Both the position numbers and the translations under genes were made by a program. A stretch of 64,000 nucleotides of DNA from Jaapia argillacea MUCL 33604 (Eukaryota; Basidiomycota; Agaricomycetes; Jaapiales; Jaapiaceae), in NCBI GenBank assembly GCA_000697665.1, contig KL197709.1, forward strand, positions 721,877 to 785,876. Direction: 5' to 3'. Positions 11,809 through 25,110 of this stretch are shown here, piece after piece. The notes under the pieces were generated by a model. That model was not told the origin of the DNA, made no database searches, and was given only the letters and a program-made list of their open reading frames with translations. Within the stretch, counting starts at the first letter, position 1, and every line of letters begins with the position of its first letter.

Positions 11809-14800
11809 ATGTCGCATGGCACGAACAATAGTAACCAGCAAAACGCTTTGGTACCCACCGAAGTAATCGGCTTTCTTCCTCGCGGCCAGCAATCTGCGCC
11901 AGCTAATAGTGCTTCGCAGACTGCATTGGTTCGATCTGGCGGATACCCAATCCCCGCTTACATCTCCCCGGATGAATATCAATACAACCAGGCCAAAATC
12001 GAAGAATTGAAACGGCTGGCCGAGCAGATGGAATATGCGAATGAAGTGGGTAGGCGAAGGGATGAACTGCGTCAGCGTATCGAGGCTGGACGACAAGCAG
12101 AGTCAGTATCCCGTTCAGCACTTGCGTCACTTCTTTGACACACCTCCGCGTTAATAGACTGGAAATGGCAGGCTTGAGTGGACAGCTACCACAGTGGGTC
12201 CCCTTGCTCCTATCTCGTTGCCGTCATATGTAGCCTCACGGTAAAACAAGAGCCTCAATGCTGCAGGCCGCACAACAAAGCACTCACCATGCCCTGGTTC
12301 CGGACCCCTATGGACCCAGTACGACTGCGAGAGGCACCCCATTAGCAACCACTGCATCCATCGTAGAGGTTCCTGCCACCCCTGAAGTGCGTTCAGTCGC
12401 GCAAATGTCTTGTTGGTATATCTGAGTCGCACTAATTCCCGTGGGTCTCAGGGAGCTAGGTCACATCCTCAACTTTCAACGTCCCATCCAATTCCAGCCT
12501 CTCATCGAGACGCCCTGCTGCTACAAATGCAGAGCATCTTCAACCGGAACCCCGGACAACAGTACATGTCAAGCCTTCAACAACAACAGATGTCAAACGT
12601 ATCTCAGCCAGCCTCCGCCCCGCCCATAGTTTCAGCCTCCCCTTTTGCTTCCAATACCGCTTTCACGCAGCAACATGGTGGCCCATATTACCAATATTCC
12701 GCGCAGCATCAATCGTACTATGGCCAAACCCTGCAAACTCCTGTTGCCACGTTCCAGAACTATCAGGGTGGTTCCACTACTATCCCAGCAGCGAGTGCTC
12801 GAGCTCAGACGTCCTCCCATGTTCCCCCACAAACGAAGGTTCCTCCTGCAGCTTCCAGTAACACCACCCCAGCGTCTCATCCTCGGAACGCCAACGTTTC
12901 CCATGTTAATCCCACCGTCACTTCCACTCAAGCTTCGATAGCGTCAGCGACTCAGCCGCAATCTCAACCGATTGTGGCCAACTCGAGCAAAACAACTCCC
13001 TCCACCTCTGCTGATCCGAATTCCTCAACGCCTGCTATGCCGAGACCCTCATCTTCAGCCCCCGGTGCTACGCAGGCAGATAACGACTCTTCTACGGCGT
13101 CCCGACCTACCACCGTGCCACACCCGACGCAGACTGGCAGCTCATCCCAAGTGAGTGCCGTAGCTTGGCAAAGCACAAAGCCACTAATCCCTAACTTACG
13201 CCTGAGTAGCCCGACTCGCAGCGGGCCGAGATACATCGAATGTCTGCTGCGGCTTTGAAGGCTCATGTCTCTGTCAGTCTCTATTTTTGCAACTTTTTGA
13301 GTGCATCTATTCATCCTTTTATTCATTTGTTTAGAAAATGGATCCCGAACAACATCGTGCCTTCGTCCAGCACTTACGTCGAATAGCTGGCGACTCGGGA
13401 CCTTCAGTCCCATCAGATTCTAGCGCTCGAGTGCCTGTCTGGCCAGCTCTGACTCCCCAGTCCCATCCGAACCCAGAGGCGCCTCAACCGGCTCCACCTC
13501 CCCGACTACCTACCAATCCAACTGCCCCACCCGCCAATATCATTGCAATCCCTCCAGCTCCGTCCGCAGGTGGTCGTAACCAGAAAACAAGTGCACCAGA
13601 TCCCGCTCCACGGGCAGGAAGTCTACAGATCAATGCCTCGCAACAAGGCGCTTACAATTCTAACGCCGGTGCGAATAATCGACAGGCTGTTCCTCCAGGT
13701 TCAGGGCCTATCCCTTACGGAAGTGCTCCTTCTGCTCAGCGTCCTGCCCATTGGAATGTAGCGCCCCTGCAGTATCCTCATTCTTCCAGTGGTGCCCAGC
13801 CACACCATCATACACCTTCGTCTGTCTCGTATCCTTCTTCGTCACCGTCACCTTTCGTTTACTATGTCCCGTCTCCTCTGCCGCCCGCCGCTTCTTCCAC
13901 ACAACTCCCTCATCCGAATGCACATGCACCACCCGCTTCCACTCCTGCTTCGAAGACATCCTCTCTCCCGCATGGTCAAACTGTCATGACTATTCCACTG
14001 GTACCCTGGAATCCTCCGAACGGCCCTTCCCGCGTCCCTACCACACCGGCGAAGGCGGACAGGGCGCGCCTAGCCAGGGATATCTTGCGATCGTTGCAGA
14101 AAGGATCTATCCCAGCCCCACGTACCGCAGCCTCTTCCGTCCGTGTTGAAGATCTCCGTCCACCGGCACCGTCGGCAATCCCACAGAACGAAGTGCCAGA
14201 GCCCTTGATAACGGCTAAAGCCCACAATGCTACTTCAGCTGACGAGCCCGCTAAACTTCACGAAATCATTGATGTTGATAAGGACCAGCCTATGGATATC
14301 GACAGTGATATCGCGACTTCAAAGACAACGTTGTCTCTAGATGCAACTCTTGACATTCCAAAGCCAACGGAGTCTTCGCCCGCGATCACCCAACTCGTAG
14401 ATGACACCAATATCGGGAAGCGGAAGCTTGGTGATCTAGAGACCGCCGTGGAACTGATAAAGGAGGATCTCATTAAGAAGAAGCAGAGACTAGAACACGA
14501 GACAAATGACATCCACATCTATGAGTATTTTGACCTTGTGAATGACGCTGACGCACCTGACGCGAATGTGGAGTCGCATGAGGCATTAACTCAAGAGGAT
14601 GAGGAGGAATCCCACGGCGCAGAGGTAGGCCTTGATGGGGTGAATATAGATGAGCACTTCGATCTGGCAGGCGAGCCCGATGTGATTGCCGTTGCTGAAG
14701 AGGAGGTGGAGGTTCTGGTGGAGGGGGTCGAGGAGGATGAATTGGTGGATCCGGATGCAACCGAGGATGAATTAGAACAAGACATCGGGAGAGACAAGAC

Positions 14801-16664
14801 CGTCCTCGTACACCCACATGTTGATGAAGAAGACGAGCTTGTTGATGTCCCACCAGATGTTGAGCCTCCACCACCCTCTCCGCTTCAAGTAACACCTCCA
14901 AGGTCCGCAAGTCCGACTCCCGATTTAGTTCCACTGCCACTGTCGTCTGCGCAACCTGATCCCGGCACCTCCATCGTGGAAATCGCCTCACCGCTCCCTA
15001 CTTCGCCCAAGTCAAAACGATCCTCCCTAGTCGCTGCTGCGACTCCTGTCAAACAGCCCCTGTTCCTGCCCTCTCCGACGAGCTCCCCATCGCAGGGAGA
15101 TGCACTGGAAGATGGTGTCCCGGCTCAGGAGGATGGTCGTTGGAACGTGGTGGACAAGTCATCCTCACCGCCAATCCCATTGCCGAAGATGAATCCGCGG
15201 AAGAAGAGACCGAAGGTGGAGGTTTATGTGTTGGTCCCCCCTGTGCCAGAGTGGTTGAAAAGAGCGAGAGAGAGTGAGAAAGCGAAGAAGTGGAAGAAGC
15301 CACATCTTATTGGGCCTGAGGACCATGGAAAGTCCTCCATCCGCCAGAAACCGTCTCGGCCGGACTCATTACCCATCGTAATTATTTCATCTGATGATGA
15401 TGATGATGAGGCAAACAAGTCGAAAGGAGCAAGGGTCGAGGAACAGGCAGGTACGTGGATGAGGTTGTCAAGCTCCGTGCAACGTTGCTAATGATACACC
15501 TAGAGCAGTCTCGTCAAAAGGGTTGGTGGGCTTGATGGAAATTCGATCTTCTGAATTGTTAAGCTGAACAAATCCTACTTGTGTAGCGGAGCGCGCCGCC
15601 GTCGATGAGTCGATGGCGAGGTTAAGGGAGCGTCGGTGTCGGTGGAAGGAGTGTACGGCTTTACTAAACTGTGGTTCGCGTTTATTGCGCCATCTTGAGG
15701 CTCATGCGTTGGAGCGGACACATGTAGGTAGATCTGCCTTGAGTTACTTGGCTGTGTTGACATACCTTTGGTGGCCAGACACCTTATCCATGTCTATGGA
15801 AGGAGTGTCCCCGAAGATTCTCGGAGCAGACATCCTTGATCAAACATTTGCAGACGCATTGCAAAAGTATGCTTTTCTGTCCATTCGAGGGTAGGCAATC
15901 CTGATCTTGTTACTCCGTCGCGTATTGACAATGTTCGTATGCTATCAAGGTTGTGAGGACATTTACGACAAGGCTACCGAACTGCTTCATCATGAGTTAC
16001 GGGAACACAAGAATGACACGTTGAAACCTCTGCCTGAACCCCACGAACCTCGCATCCCTCTCCCTCCATTACCTGATGTCCTTCCGTCATATATGTGCGT
16101 CGATCGGCCCGTCCGGCCAGCACCGATATCAAAGGAACAGCACGACTTGTTGGGTCCTTGGGTGAGTGACAAACACCTTTTCGCCTCTGCTTGAAAGACG
16201 CTGATGCGTACTTTCTGAAGGTGCTTCGAAACATCTCTGGTGATATCAACCTCAAGTTTGCCCAATACAACGCGGCGGCACCTCTCCGAAGCTCTCGTCG
16301 GTTAACCAACAAATTAGGAGGCAAGGACGAGTCGGTTCTTCCCCAGATACAACATTCCAGGCACGACGAATATGACTTCTTGAAGTCCCTGACGTCACGC
16401 CCGCCAAAAATTTGCGACGACCTCCCCTGTTCTGACGTGTCAGCTATGGCAGCGAGTGGAATGGTTTTTTGGGGCAACGATGTGAAGCAGGAGGCCGAGG
16501 AGCAAGGGCTTGAGGTCGTGGGTGAACCGGCCGGCATACAGAGCGACGACGAGCTGATGCTTCACGACGATGATGACTTGGGAAGGACTGCGCAAAAACC
16601 CGAGGGCGAGGAAATGCCGGTTGCTGCTCTGAGTGAGGAGGAAACCGTCGAGGACATGCTGTAA
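11809..16664 (+). CDS. Large disordered protein with two C2H2-type zinc fingers
   Basis: Function is not recognised. Exons 11809-12101, 12158-12193, 12251-12386, 12452-13150, 13210-13272, 13335-15450, 15504-15521, 15587-15723, 15854-15890, 15950-16161 and 16221-16664 close to about 1,396 residues. The 18-base exon could be skipped without breaking the frame. The N-terminus has a short predicted coiled coil (IEELKRLAEQMEYANEVGRR). The middle is Gln/Pro/Ser/Thr-rich and then acidic. Near residues 1,130-1,200 two finger-like units occur: Cys-x4-Cys-x12-His-x3-His in CRWKECTALLNCGSRLLRH and a second starting CPFEGCEDIYDK and ending HHELREH. The double finger and acidic stretches suggest a nuclear DNA-binding regulator, by inference only. 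The exact exon borders around the fingers are the least certain part. Confidence 0.68.
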
Positions 16665-16959
16665 CTTCTCCCCTCATCTTGGGTTTCTCGATTTCTGTGT
16701 GGAATGTCTTAGTAGTTCTAGGCGCTAAAACGTGTGCAGCTGCGGTCCCTCGGAAGCGTATACAGACTGCCCTTGAGAATTCCGTCCGAAATATTTCAGT
16801 TTGAGAAGAGCTTCGCGGAATTGCTAGCGTCGATAAGTGGCGACGAAACGGGTGGCAAACTTTGATTCTCGATTGGGTGTGTCCTTGTTACGTGTTGGAA
16901 AATCCAATATCGACGCGCTTGGTGCTCGTTCGATCCCCTTCCGCTCCTTGGTCTGTAAA

Positions 16960-19900
16960 ATGTCTGCGGGCTCTGAGAGTCCTGGTCTGTCCTTGCCTTC
17001 TTCATGTCTTATATGCCGCGGTTGACCTCCATTCTCGTTTCTGCAGGTCTTGTCGGTCCCACCTACATTTCGGCTCACTCTGCCGATGTAATTCTCTCGG
17101 ACATTCGTCCAATACAGCTCAAGCTCGAGGCTCTTTCGTCGATCAACGTCCTCTTGGATGAATTGCTCTGGAGCATTCTGCATGTCTCACGGTCGTTGAC
17201 CACGGATAGACTAAAGGCGGGCTTGCTCAAAGTTCTTCCGACACCTCTGGGAAAGGAGGCGTTACTGGAGGCGGAGGTGGAGTTGAGGGCGTATTGGGAG
17301 CGGACGAACGCGTCGAAACCCGGTGCATCCCAGCGGACAGTTGACGATGAGAAGGAGTTCAGTCTCGAATGGGCTTTCGAGGTATCACCCAATCTTGTTT
17401 ATTCCTCTCACGAACGGGCTTCACTCACCTTGACGACAGTTGTTGCGGTTGAAATGTGTGGCCTACTCGACACTCAACGACGTGGATGAAGATTTGAATG
17501 CCGAAACTAGGCTGCAGGAGCGCATGGCGCAGGCAGGCGGACTTTCCGCTCCGAAGGTCTCGCTCGTGGCTCCCGCGGCACTGTATCTTACCGCGATTTT
17601 AGAGTATGTTTATCCCTGCTTCCTCTGTTGCGAACAACGTGCTGATGCTGATCCTCGCATCGTGTGTAGAGCTATATGCGAGTGAGTATTGTCATTTACG
17701 AATTTACCTCCCGGTGATTTACCGATCCCTGATAGGCACATCCTCTCAAATGTTGGTCGCGTTGCCGCCCGAGACAGTACGAAAACGACAGCAGCCGTTC
17801 ACGACGTTTTCGTGGCGTTGTGTGAGGATGATGCTATCTATGGGTTATTCAAATCTATGCAAGGTCTGTCCGCGGTGTTGCGAGGGGTGCTGATCCGGCT
17901 TCAACTGATGATACCGTCCTTCCAGTTTACGATCAGATCGAAGCGTTATCCAAGGTTGTGAAACCGCGTCGCAGCAAATCATTCTCCAGGTCCAGTGACA
18001 AGGCAGCCTCTCCGTCCCGGACTGCTTCCCCCAATCAGGACTTTCCTCTCGCCAAAGATTCGTCCTCAGGTCATGCACGATCGCGCATTTCATCCGAGTC
18101 ATCAACATCAAACGCCACACCTCTGGGCACAGGTGCAGGTGGGCAACCGCCACGACCATCTTTTGAGAAGGCCCGAGCTATGAAGATGTTCATGTCGCAT
18201 AGTAGGAATGCTAGCGACAATAAGAGCAACGGTGCAGGCCAAGAACAGAATGGTCACAAGAAGACTGACTCTGTGCGTACAAGCGGGTCGAAGAATACCC
18301 TTCCGACAAGTCTTGATCTTGATGTGAGTTGATCATTATGTAATCCATCACCGTTTGAAATTCGCGTATCTAAGATTCTGCCGATCATTAGGACGAGGAC
18401 ATGCAGGAGTTCGATGATATGATGCGGTCGGGTGCTACAATGAAGGTATCTCTTACTCCCGACCGATTGAAAACTATGGAGGTGCGCTGGTTCTTCTCTT
18501 ACAGTCAGCAATGTCGTCTCAACCGTTTCCTCAGGTTCACAACAAAGACAAGCACCGTCGTGATGGCAGACGTGTTGACGGCAAGGCAACCCCCACCGAA
18601 GCCGTGCCTATTCCCTCACCCACGAACAAGACCGAGGACTCATCTCCAGGCTCTCCTCATCGCTCCCCGGACACACGTCGCCCATCATTAATCCGAAATG
18701 TTCACTCCATTCTCGAAGATGATGAGGAACAGCGCCCGGCCAAGGTTCACATGTCCAGATCTGTTCCGTTGGAAACCAGTGTTTCGTCGTCTAGGAATCA
18801 CTCTCCTCATCCTCCTGTCGCCTCCGCTGCCCGTCTACGCTCCATATCTACTTCGAACATGTTGGACTCCAAACCCCCCGCGGCGGTCGTTCGTAAGATG
18901 TCGCATGACGCCTTGCCATCTTCTACTTCCCAGCGACCCCAACGGTCCGTCCCGAAACCGTTGGACACGACTGGTCAACCCACTCGTACGAGGAAGGTTG
19001 GAAGAAATCGGGAGTCTTTGGATTTGGATGATATTATGGGAGGTTCAGATGATGATGACGACCTTCCCTTGGCTTCGTCGAAGCCCCCGCTGACCCCAAA
19101 GACTCCGAAGGCAGGAAACGGTCAACCAGCCTTGTCAGCTCGTACCCGAGAGTTGATCGACTTCTTGTCAGAGGGTCCCCCCGAGATGCCACCTCCCGTC
19201 ATCCCCAGTGGGCCCAGTATGGTCTCACTTGGCACCACCAAGAGTAGACAGTCGGGTTTGAGACGTATGATGTCGAAGTTGACGAATCTGGGAGGGAACG
19301 ATCATTTGCATGTGAAGGCTAGCAGTGACAGCTTGGTCGCATCTTCATCTCCTCGCCGAAACACCACAAACTCGTCCTTACATCAAAGCTCGGTCTCGTC
19401 CAGGAATGGAGCAGCCGCTGTCATTGTAATGACCAGGCCGCCCCGTCCACCTCCTGTGCAACCCATTTCTCCTCCATCATCACCATCGCCGTCTCCCGCA
19501 GAAGACATTGTGTCACCATTGTCTCGCTCACCCCCACCGTCGTTCTCCAAGAAGACCGTACCTGCCTGGGAGAGGCTTGATAATGAGGCGACTTCGCCAT
19601 CATTTACCTCACCGCCAAGGAACAGTGGTTCTCCTGTGCCTGGGCCGTCTATACTCAAGGTTTCGACCACCCCGACCTCTCGCAGAACACCTTCTCCTGC
19701 TCATTCATCCGATGAACAAACCCCACGATCGAAGCCTATTCATTCGACTACATCAGTCCACTCCTCATCTGCTAAGGAACGTCCCTCCCATGTTCGTCGT
19801 GAGCCTTCTCCCCTGCGCACTGTGCCTTCAGCGAAAACCGCCGATGAGCCTTCGGAGGTCAACAAGTCGGATGCTGCTCTCAAGGCGAATGTGGCTGGAG

Positions 19901-20313
19901 AGTTGAAAGAGTTGCAGAAGGTTCTGGCCAATGCAACGACCGCTGATGAGTGTCGGCTGTTGGTAGATATGTTCATCGCTCGATCTGGACTTGCCACGGA
20001 AGCTGCCCAGACCGAAAATCCTTACCCTTCGCCTTCGCCCTCGCTCCACCTCCCTTTGCCATCTGAAGATCTTGGTATGGAAACCTCGCTGGTCGAGCTG
20101 CTTCTAGGAGGAGATACTGTTGGGGAGGTGAGCGATGAGAAGAGCTCCACAACTGAAGATCCACCCATTGAACCTGCCGTCGTCACTCCACGTACCCCTT
20201 CAGGGCCACACCGCGATGAAAGTCGTCGACGACAAGGAATGGTTCAGCTCGACTCCAATAAATACCCTCTTCCTTCTCTAAATATTCCCGCGCCAGTCGC
20301 TATGGTTGTCTGA
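16960..20313 (+). CDS. Protein with H2A-like histone fold and long disordered tail, function unknown
   Basis: Exons 16960-17005, 17047-17381, 17440-17603, 17670-17681 (12 bases), 17736-17863, 17926-18323, 18392-18481 and 18535-20313 join to 983 residues. Residues about 165-228 (VSLVAPAALYLTAILEAICE, then HILSNVGRVAARD and ALCEDDAIYGLFKSM) follow the alpha2-alpha3-C helix pattern of histone H2A (compare GAPVYLAAVLEYL and NAARD in H2A). Residues about 24-110 contain further helices that could be a second fold half. The remainder is Ser/Pro-rich with several SPxxSP-like and Asp-rich patches. The core histone tail and length are absent, so it is not a histone. It may act as a chromatin or transcription-complex subunit, by inference. 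An in-frame ATG at 16837 would add 41 residues. Confidence 0.7.
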
Positions 20314-20528
20314 GTCACCCCATATATCTGTTTCCTTCGACCTTCGTTTTGTTATTTCGTTGCTTAAACATATATATTTGCGTCGTGTTTGGATCATTGG
20401 ATTATTTCGTTGTGTGTCGTCACCGAATCATACGCCAGCATATGCCCTGAACACTCTGTACTTACCCTGCACATAATTACACTAATGATATATTGATGTT
20501 GGATGTGAGGAGATCTAAACTAGAAGAG
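20314..20528. other. Convergent 3' flanks
   Basis: A 215-base spacer between the ends of the histone-fold gene and the Pol I subunit gene. It is A/T-rich with ATATATAT near 20,371, as expected of 3' ends. Nothing else is visible. Confidence 0.5.
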
Positions 20529-23500
20529 CTAATGAACTTCAAGGGAAACTGCAATCCCCATTGCCGCCAGCTCGGCACAGAGGTATCGGAACACATATGG
20601 TACGGCCACAACATCCAAATCTCCACCTTTCACAGTGCGACCAAGGACATGTTGCGAGTTGATACCAACGCGAACTTGTGAGTGGGGCTTTTGAAGGTAT
20701 TCGCCTGTGGCCATCGAGCGACGAGCGATCTCTGCTTCCGCCTCGCTCTGTGCGCGACAGACTCTGCAGTACTCGCCGCTTGGGCCTGCGGCTTTTAGGG
20801 TGCTAACACCACCAAGCATGACTTCACCCAGACTGGTGTCATCATATCCCAGAGAGATCAACGACCCGCAAGTCCGACAAACCCAAGCAGTCGAATAATC
20901 TGAGCAGTTCATAAGTCTGTCTTGCAGGAGGAACGAGGTCCCGTGGGCGATCAAAGCGTCGCGCTCCATTTCACCAAAGCGAATACCACCAGCTCGTTTT
21001 CGGCCCTTGCAAGAGAGGTCAGACCGATGAGCAAGCCGATGAAATAGGGCTTCTCACCTTGACTGGTTGTCGAGTAACAGGATCAACGGGACCTGTGGTT
21101 CGTACTTGGAATTTATCCAGTACCATATGCCGCAGCCGCTGATAATAGACGACTCCGATGTAAATATCCGCCGCAAACTCTTGCCCAGTGATTCCAGAGT
21201 ACATGGGTTCATTGCCGTAGTAGTTGTATCCAGCAGCCAATAGTTGATCCCCAAAATATTCGATAGCTGTATCAGACTCGGAGAATCTATGGGGGTGCTT
21301 TCTTAGTTTTGACCAAATGAACGAGCAAATATAAACCTACTTGAAAGGGGTGCCATCCTGAGCGAGTCCATGCATAGCACCGGCTTTCCCTGCCATGCTT
21401 TCGACTAACATACCAATGGTCATACGAGAGGGGAAAGCATGAGGATTGATGATGACATCAGGCTGCATGCCACTCTCGCTGAAAGGCATGTCAACCGCCG
21501 GCCATTTTTGCGAGCACACTCCCTTTTGACCATGCCGTGAGGAAAACTTATCGCCAATCACAGGTGATCGAGTGATGCGCAAAGTGACGTGGAGTTTTTG
21601 TAACTCTGAGTCGCCAGCGTCGCTACCTGAAGGAGGGGTCAATCGAAATTCCGAAAAGGCGAAAAGCAGCTGCTACCTAGTAACCGCACTTGATCCACAT
21701 ATGCCACCTCGTCACCCTTGTACTTGACGAACCGAGTTCTCCCCGTCGTATCGTCGATATAGGCAGCCAACGGATCCCCAGGATTCAACTTGGTCCCGAT
21801 GAAAGGCAACCCATCCATATCCAAAAACTGACAACAACTATGCTGCCTATCCCCCTCCCTCGTATTAATGTCTCCTCCGAGACCGAAGTGTAAACTGGGC
21901 ATCGACGAACGAATGGCGCCACGAGCGTCCTTGAGGTCGACTATTTGAGATTTGTAGACAGTCCCGTATCCGAACCCTCGTTCATGCGCAGATTTGTTAA
22001 GGATCATAGCATCTTCCATGTCGTAGCCCGTGTAGGAGATGACTGCAACTACGGCGTTGGTTCCGTTCGGGAAAGAATCCATAGCGTACGTGTTGTGTAG
22101 TTCTGGGCGGACGATGGGGCTCTGGCCAGTTTGTAATCTGTAGAGCTTGTTGTCTGTCCGATGTTGGATCGCAGTTGATGGTGTTCCCATTGATTGTTTA
22201 CCCATCTAAAACATAAATGTCAGAGAAGGGTGTCTCGGAGTTGACAGGACGTATGGCTCATACCTGACACTGATAGATATTTCTGGGGCTCTACGATCGC
22301 TGAAATCAACATTCTACTACTTAAATCAAGTCAAAGCCGTGCTCACCTGGTTGAAATCCGAAAATGGCGTCAAATTGGCCAAGATTGAGAGGAAATTCGT
22401 AGGGGCATGTTCAACATGAGTCGTCACCCCTTTCTCAACTTCCTCCGGCTTGACAGCAATATCCATATAAACCTGCTCAAAAGGTCCCACCATGTCATCT
22501 CTTCCGTTCGCCAAAAATTTGACAGGTCTCATCATCCGACTCTTCGACGAAAATAAGAATAACCCAGGGTACTGGCCACCCACCAACCCAGGTGGAACCA
22601 AACCGATTTCCAAATCGAGTGGTATATCATGTTTTCCTTCGGTCTTCCATATCCTCAAATTCTGAGCCAGCTGTTTTGCGACGCCTGGTCTGGCCCAACC
22701 TATGACTCTTCCGTCGAGTTGGACGCAAAGATTGGAGGAGCCGTTAATGGATGGTGTGAAGGGCTGGGTCATGCCGTGGGCGATTAGGAGGGCGGGAATG
22801 TGGGATACTTTGAGTGGTGTGGTAGTTATCCGACAAGTTCGAGAGAGATGGTTCAGAAGGCCACAAGGTGAACCATCGGGTGTGTGAACTGGACATAAAA
22901 ATCCTGATAGCATATATGATCAACGAAAGGAGAAGTTGACGTAGAGAGAAGAGAACTTACCCCAAGCTTCGGGTAAAAGCTTCCTGACGGTGGTAGTCTT
23001 CAGCTCGGCAAAGAAAGCTCCACGATGTATGCTCCTAAAATGACTGATATACCTCAGCCAGTTCAACTTCTCAGCTACTATCGTAAAACCAGAGGCTTGT
23101 TGTAGATCTAGGCCTGTAGGCGAGACGAGATTCCCGGTGGCAAGGAAATTGGATAGTTTGGAACCAATGTCGAAGTTGACTCGAGAAAGAACTTTGTTGA
23201 AGTACCGATCTATAAGTTACCATTGCCAAGGGTTAGAGCCAGGTATTGTGGAGGAAGTAGAAGGTGGGTGTACTATCAAAGAAATCCACAGATGGGTCTT
23301 GCTTCCTCACGTCCATAGCGATTTGGCTCCTCACTTGGTTGAGAGCTTCTTCGAGCCTCTCTTTGATGATCATACCATACAATGTCCCAGGTAGCAGGAC
23401 TTCTTGGTGTTGAGGTGAATCGGGGTTATCGGCACAACATTCTTTGGACACGAGGGAGTAGAGTTTACGGAGCATGAACCTAAGACACCGTCACCCATTA

Positions 23501-25110
23501 GCATTAGACTATCACCATTATGAGTGAGAGATAGAGATGTAGAGGGAGGAAAGGTGGGAGGATAACAGAAAGCGACGTACAATAGCATCCTAAACTTCTC
23601 TCTCGGCTCCTCTAAATGCACCAAGACCAACTTCTCGACCAACCAAATTCCAACCGCCTGATTCGTCCAATCCTCCGGTAACCCAAGGACAACCCTAAAC
23701 TTATCCCCCACGTATTCCAAACACTGATTTCCCGTAAACAGACTATACGCTTTGAACGACCTCAATAACAACTCCACCCGGTCTGTCAGAAAGGTATTGG
23801 TATAATCCTGCATCATAACCCCTTCGAATATCTCCTTGTCCGAAGCGGATACCAATGCTTTCAATATGAGCATGATAGGAATGACATACTCCTGCTTCCT
23901 CCAAGTGAACCTAAACATGGCGCTTCCGTTACTCAAATAGTGTAACGTATTGGTCACACTTGTTTGGTCAGGTCGTACACACCGTACTTGCACTGCGTAG
24001 GGTGTGTAGGAGGGTCCTCGGTTTGTGAAGGAAGGCCGAATTATTGAGATGGGGGAGTGACGGCGGGGGAGGATTAGGTACCGGATTAGACGCTCATTGC
24101 CGTTGATGACAAAGTAACCGCCGAATTCTTCGGGTTCTTCGTGGTGTTGAACAAGGGATGAGGAAGAGAGGGAACGAAGGTTGCAACGGACTGACTGTAG
24201 GAGTTATGTAGATTTCATGAAGAGGATATAAAGGGAGAAAGAGAGGAAAGAAGGGAAGTGGGGTTAGAAAGAGCTGGGGGAATCATAGGTAATGGAAATT
24301 GACGTACCCGAACCATTACTGGGACAAGCCCACAATCCTTGGTGATGGAGCGTTCGACTTCTCCTTGGTGGTGGATCTTCCAGCATATTCGAATATTCAT
24401 TCGACCTCGGTACGATGATAGACGTTCACGAGCCTAGGGGACGAGATTCAAAGCGTCAGAATCAATACGGGGAGTATCTTCCGGAGTGAAGATATATGAA
24501 AGGTCCCCAGTTTGAGGAATGGGCCCGTAAAAGATGGCCCGGGTGTTTCAGGTGGATATATGCACTCCGAATACAGCACCATCTGTATTGCCACTGCGAA
24601 TTGCTTGGATGACCCAACCTCCAACAGAATACATTTGAGAATCGGGGTGATATTTGCTCACCTCCGTTGGATAGACCTTCCGTTCAGTAGCTGTCTTATC
24701 CTTCTCGGGAACCATAGGTCTCGCAATCGATACCTGATCAATCCAAACTTCACCATACATTCATAATCAAAATTAAGTCCACGCAAAATACACAACTACT
24801 CACTACTCATTCGATTCCCCCATCCTCCCTGCCCACTCTCTGTACCGAGTTGCCCAGTCCCATCAAAAACTACTCTCTCGCCAATATCTTTCAGACCGAG
24901 TGACAACAAGCCTCTCCCATCTCCATCCCCACTAGGCAAGCCAGAGTCGTCAAAAAGGGCATTAAAAGATTCGAGGTGGGGAGTAACGAATTCGTTCAGA
25001 ATGGGAGCCGTCGAACCGTCTTTTGGGGGATGTCGGAATGCATGCTCGCGGGCAACGGTGTCGAATGTGCTCCGGAATTTTTTGTGTGTCCGTGAGCTAC
25101 CGTCGGGCAT
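20529..25110 (-). CDS. RPA135: DNA-directed RNA polymerase I second-largest subunit (Rpa135)
   Basis: This subunit forms half of the Pol I active-site cleft and is needed for rRNA synthesis in the nucleolus. Exons 25110-24804, 24747-24662, 24433-24308, 24194-23581, 23479-23274, 23209-22961, 22903-22347, 22290-22264 (27 bases), 22205-21677, 21626-21341, 21286-21058 and 21005-20529 close to 1,230 residues, near the yeast length of about 1,200. Diagnostic segments are [100 protein letters not shown] and [30 protein letters not shown] favours Pol I over Pol II or III. The C-terminal zinc site is intact: VCRTCG and YCRVC. Confidence 0.95.

Noticed and set aside
13751-14149. A 132-residue frame in another reading frame of the zinc-finger gene
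   Set aside because: It overlaps the main long exon and has no similarity of its own.
16837-16959. Upstream in-frame start for the histone-fold gene
   Set aside because: Not excluded, but the added 41 residues look random while MSAGSESPG at 16960 has a better start context.
18698-19093. A 131-residue frame overlapping the histone-fold gene tail
   Set aside because: Shadow of the Ser/Pro-rich coding sequence, which itself continues unbroken for 593 codons.
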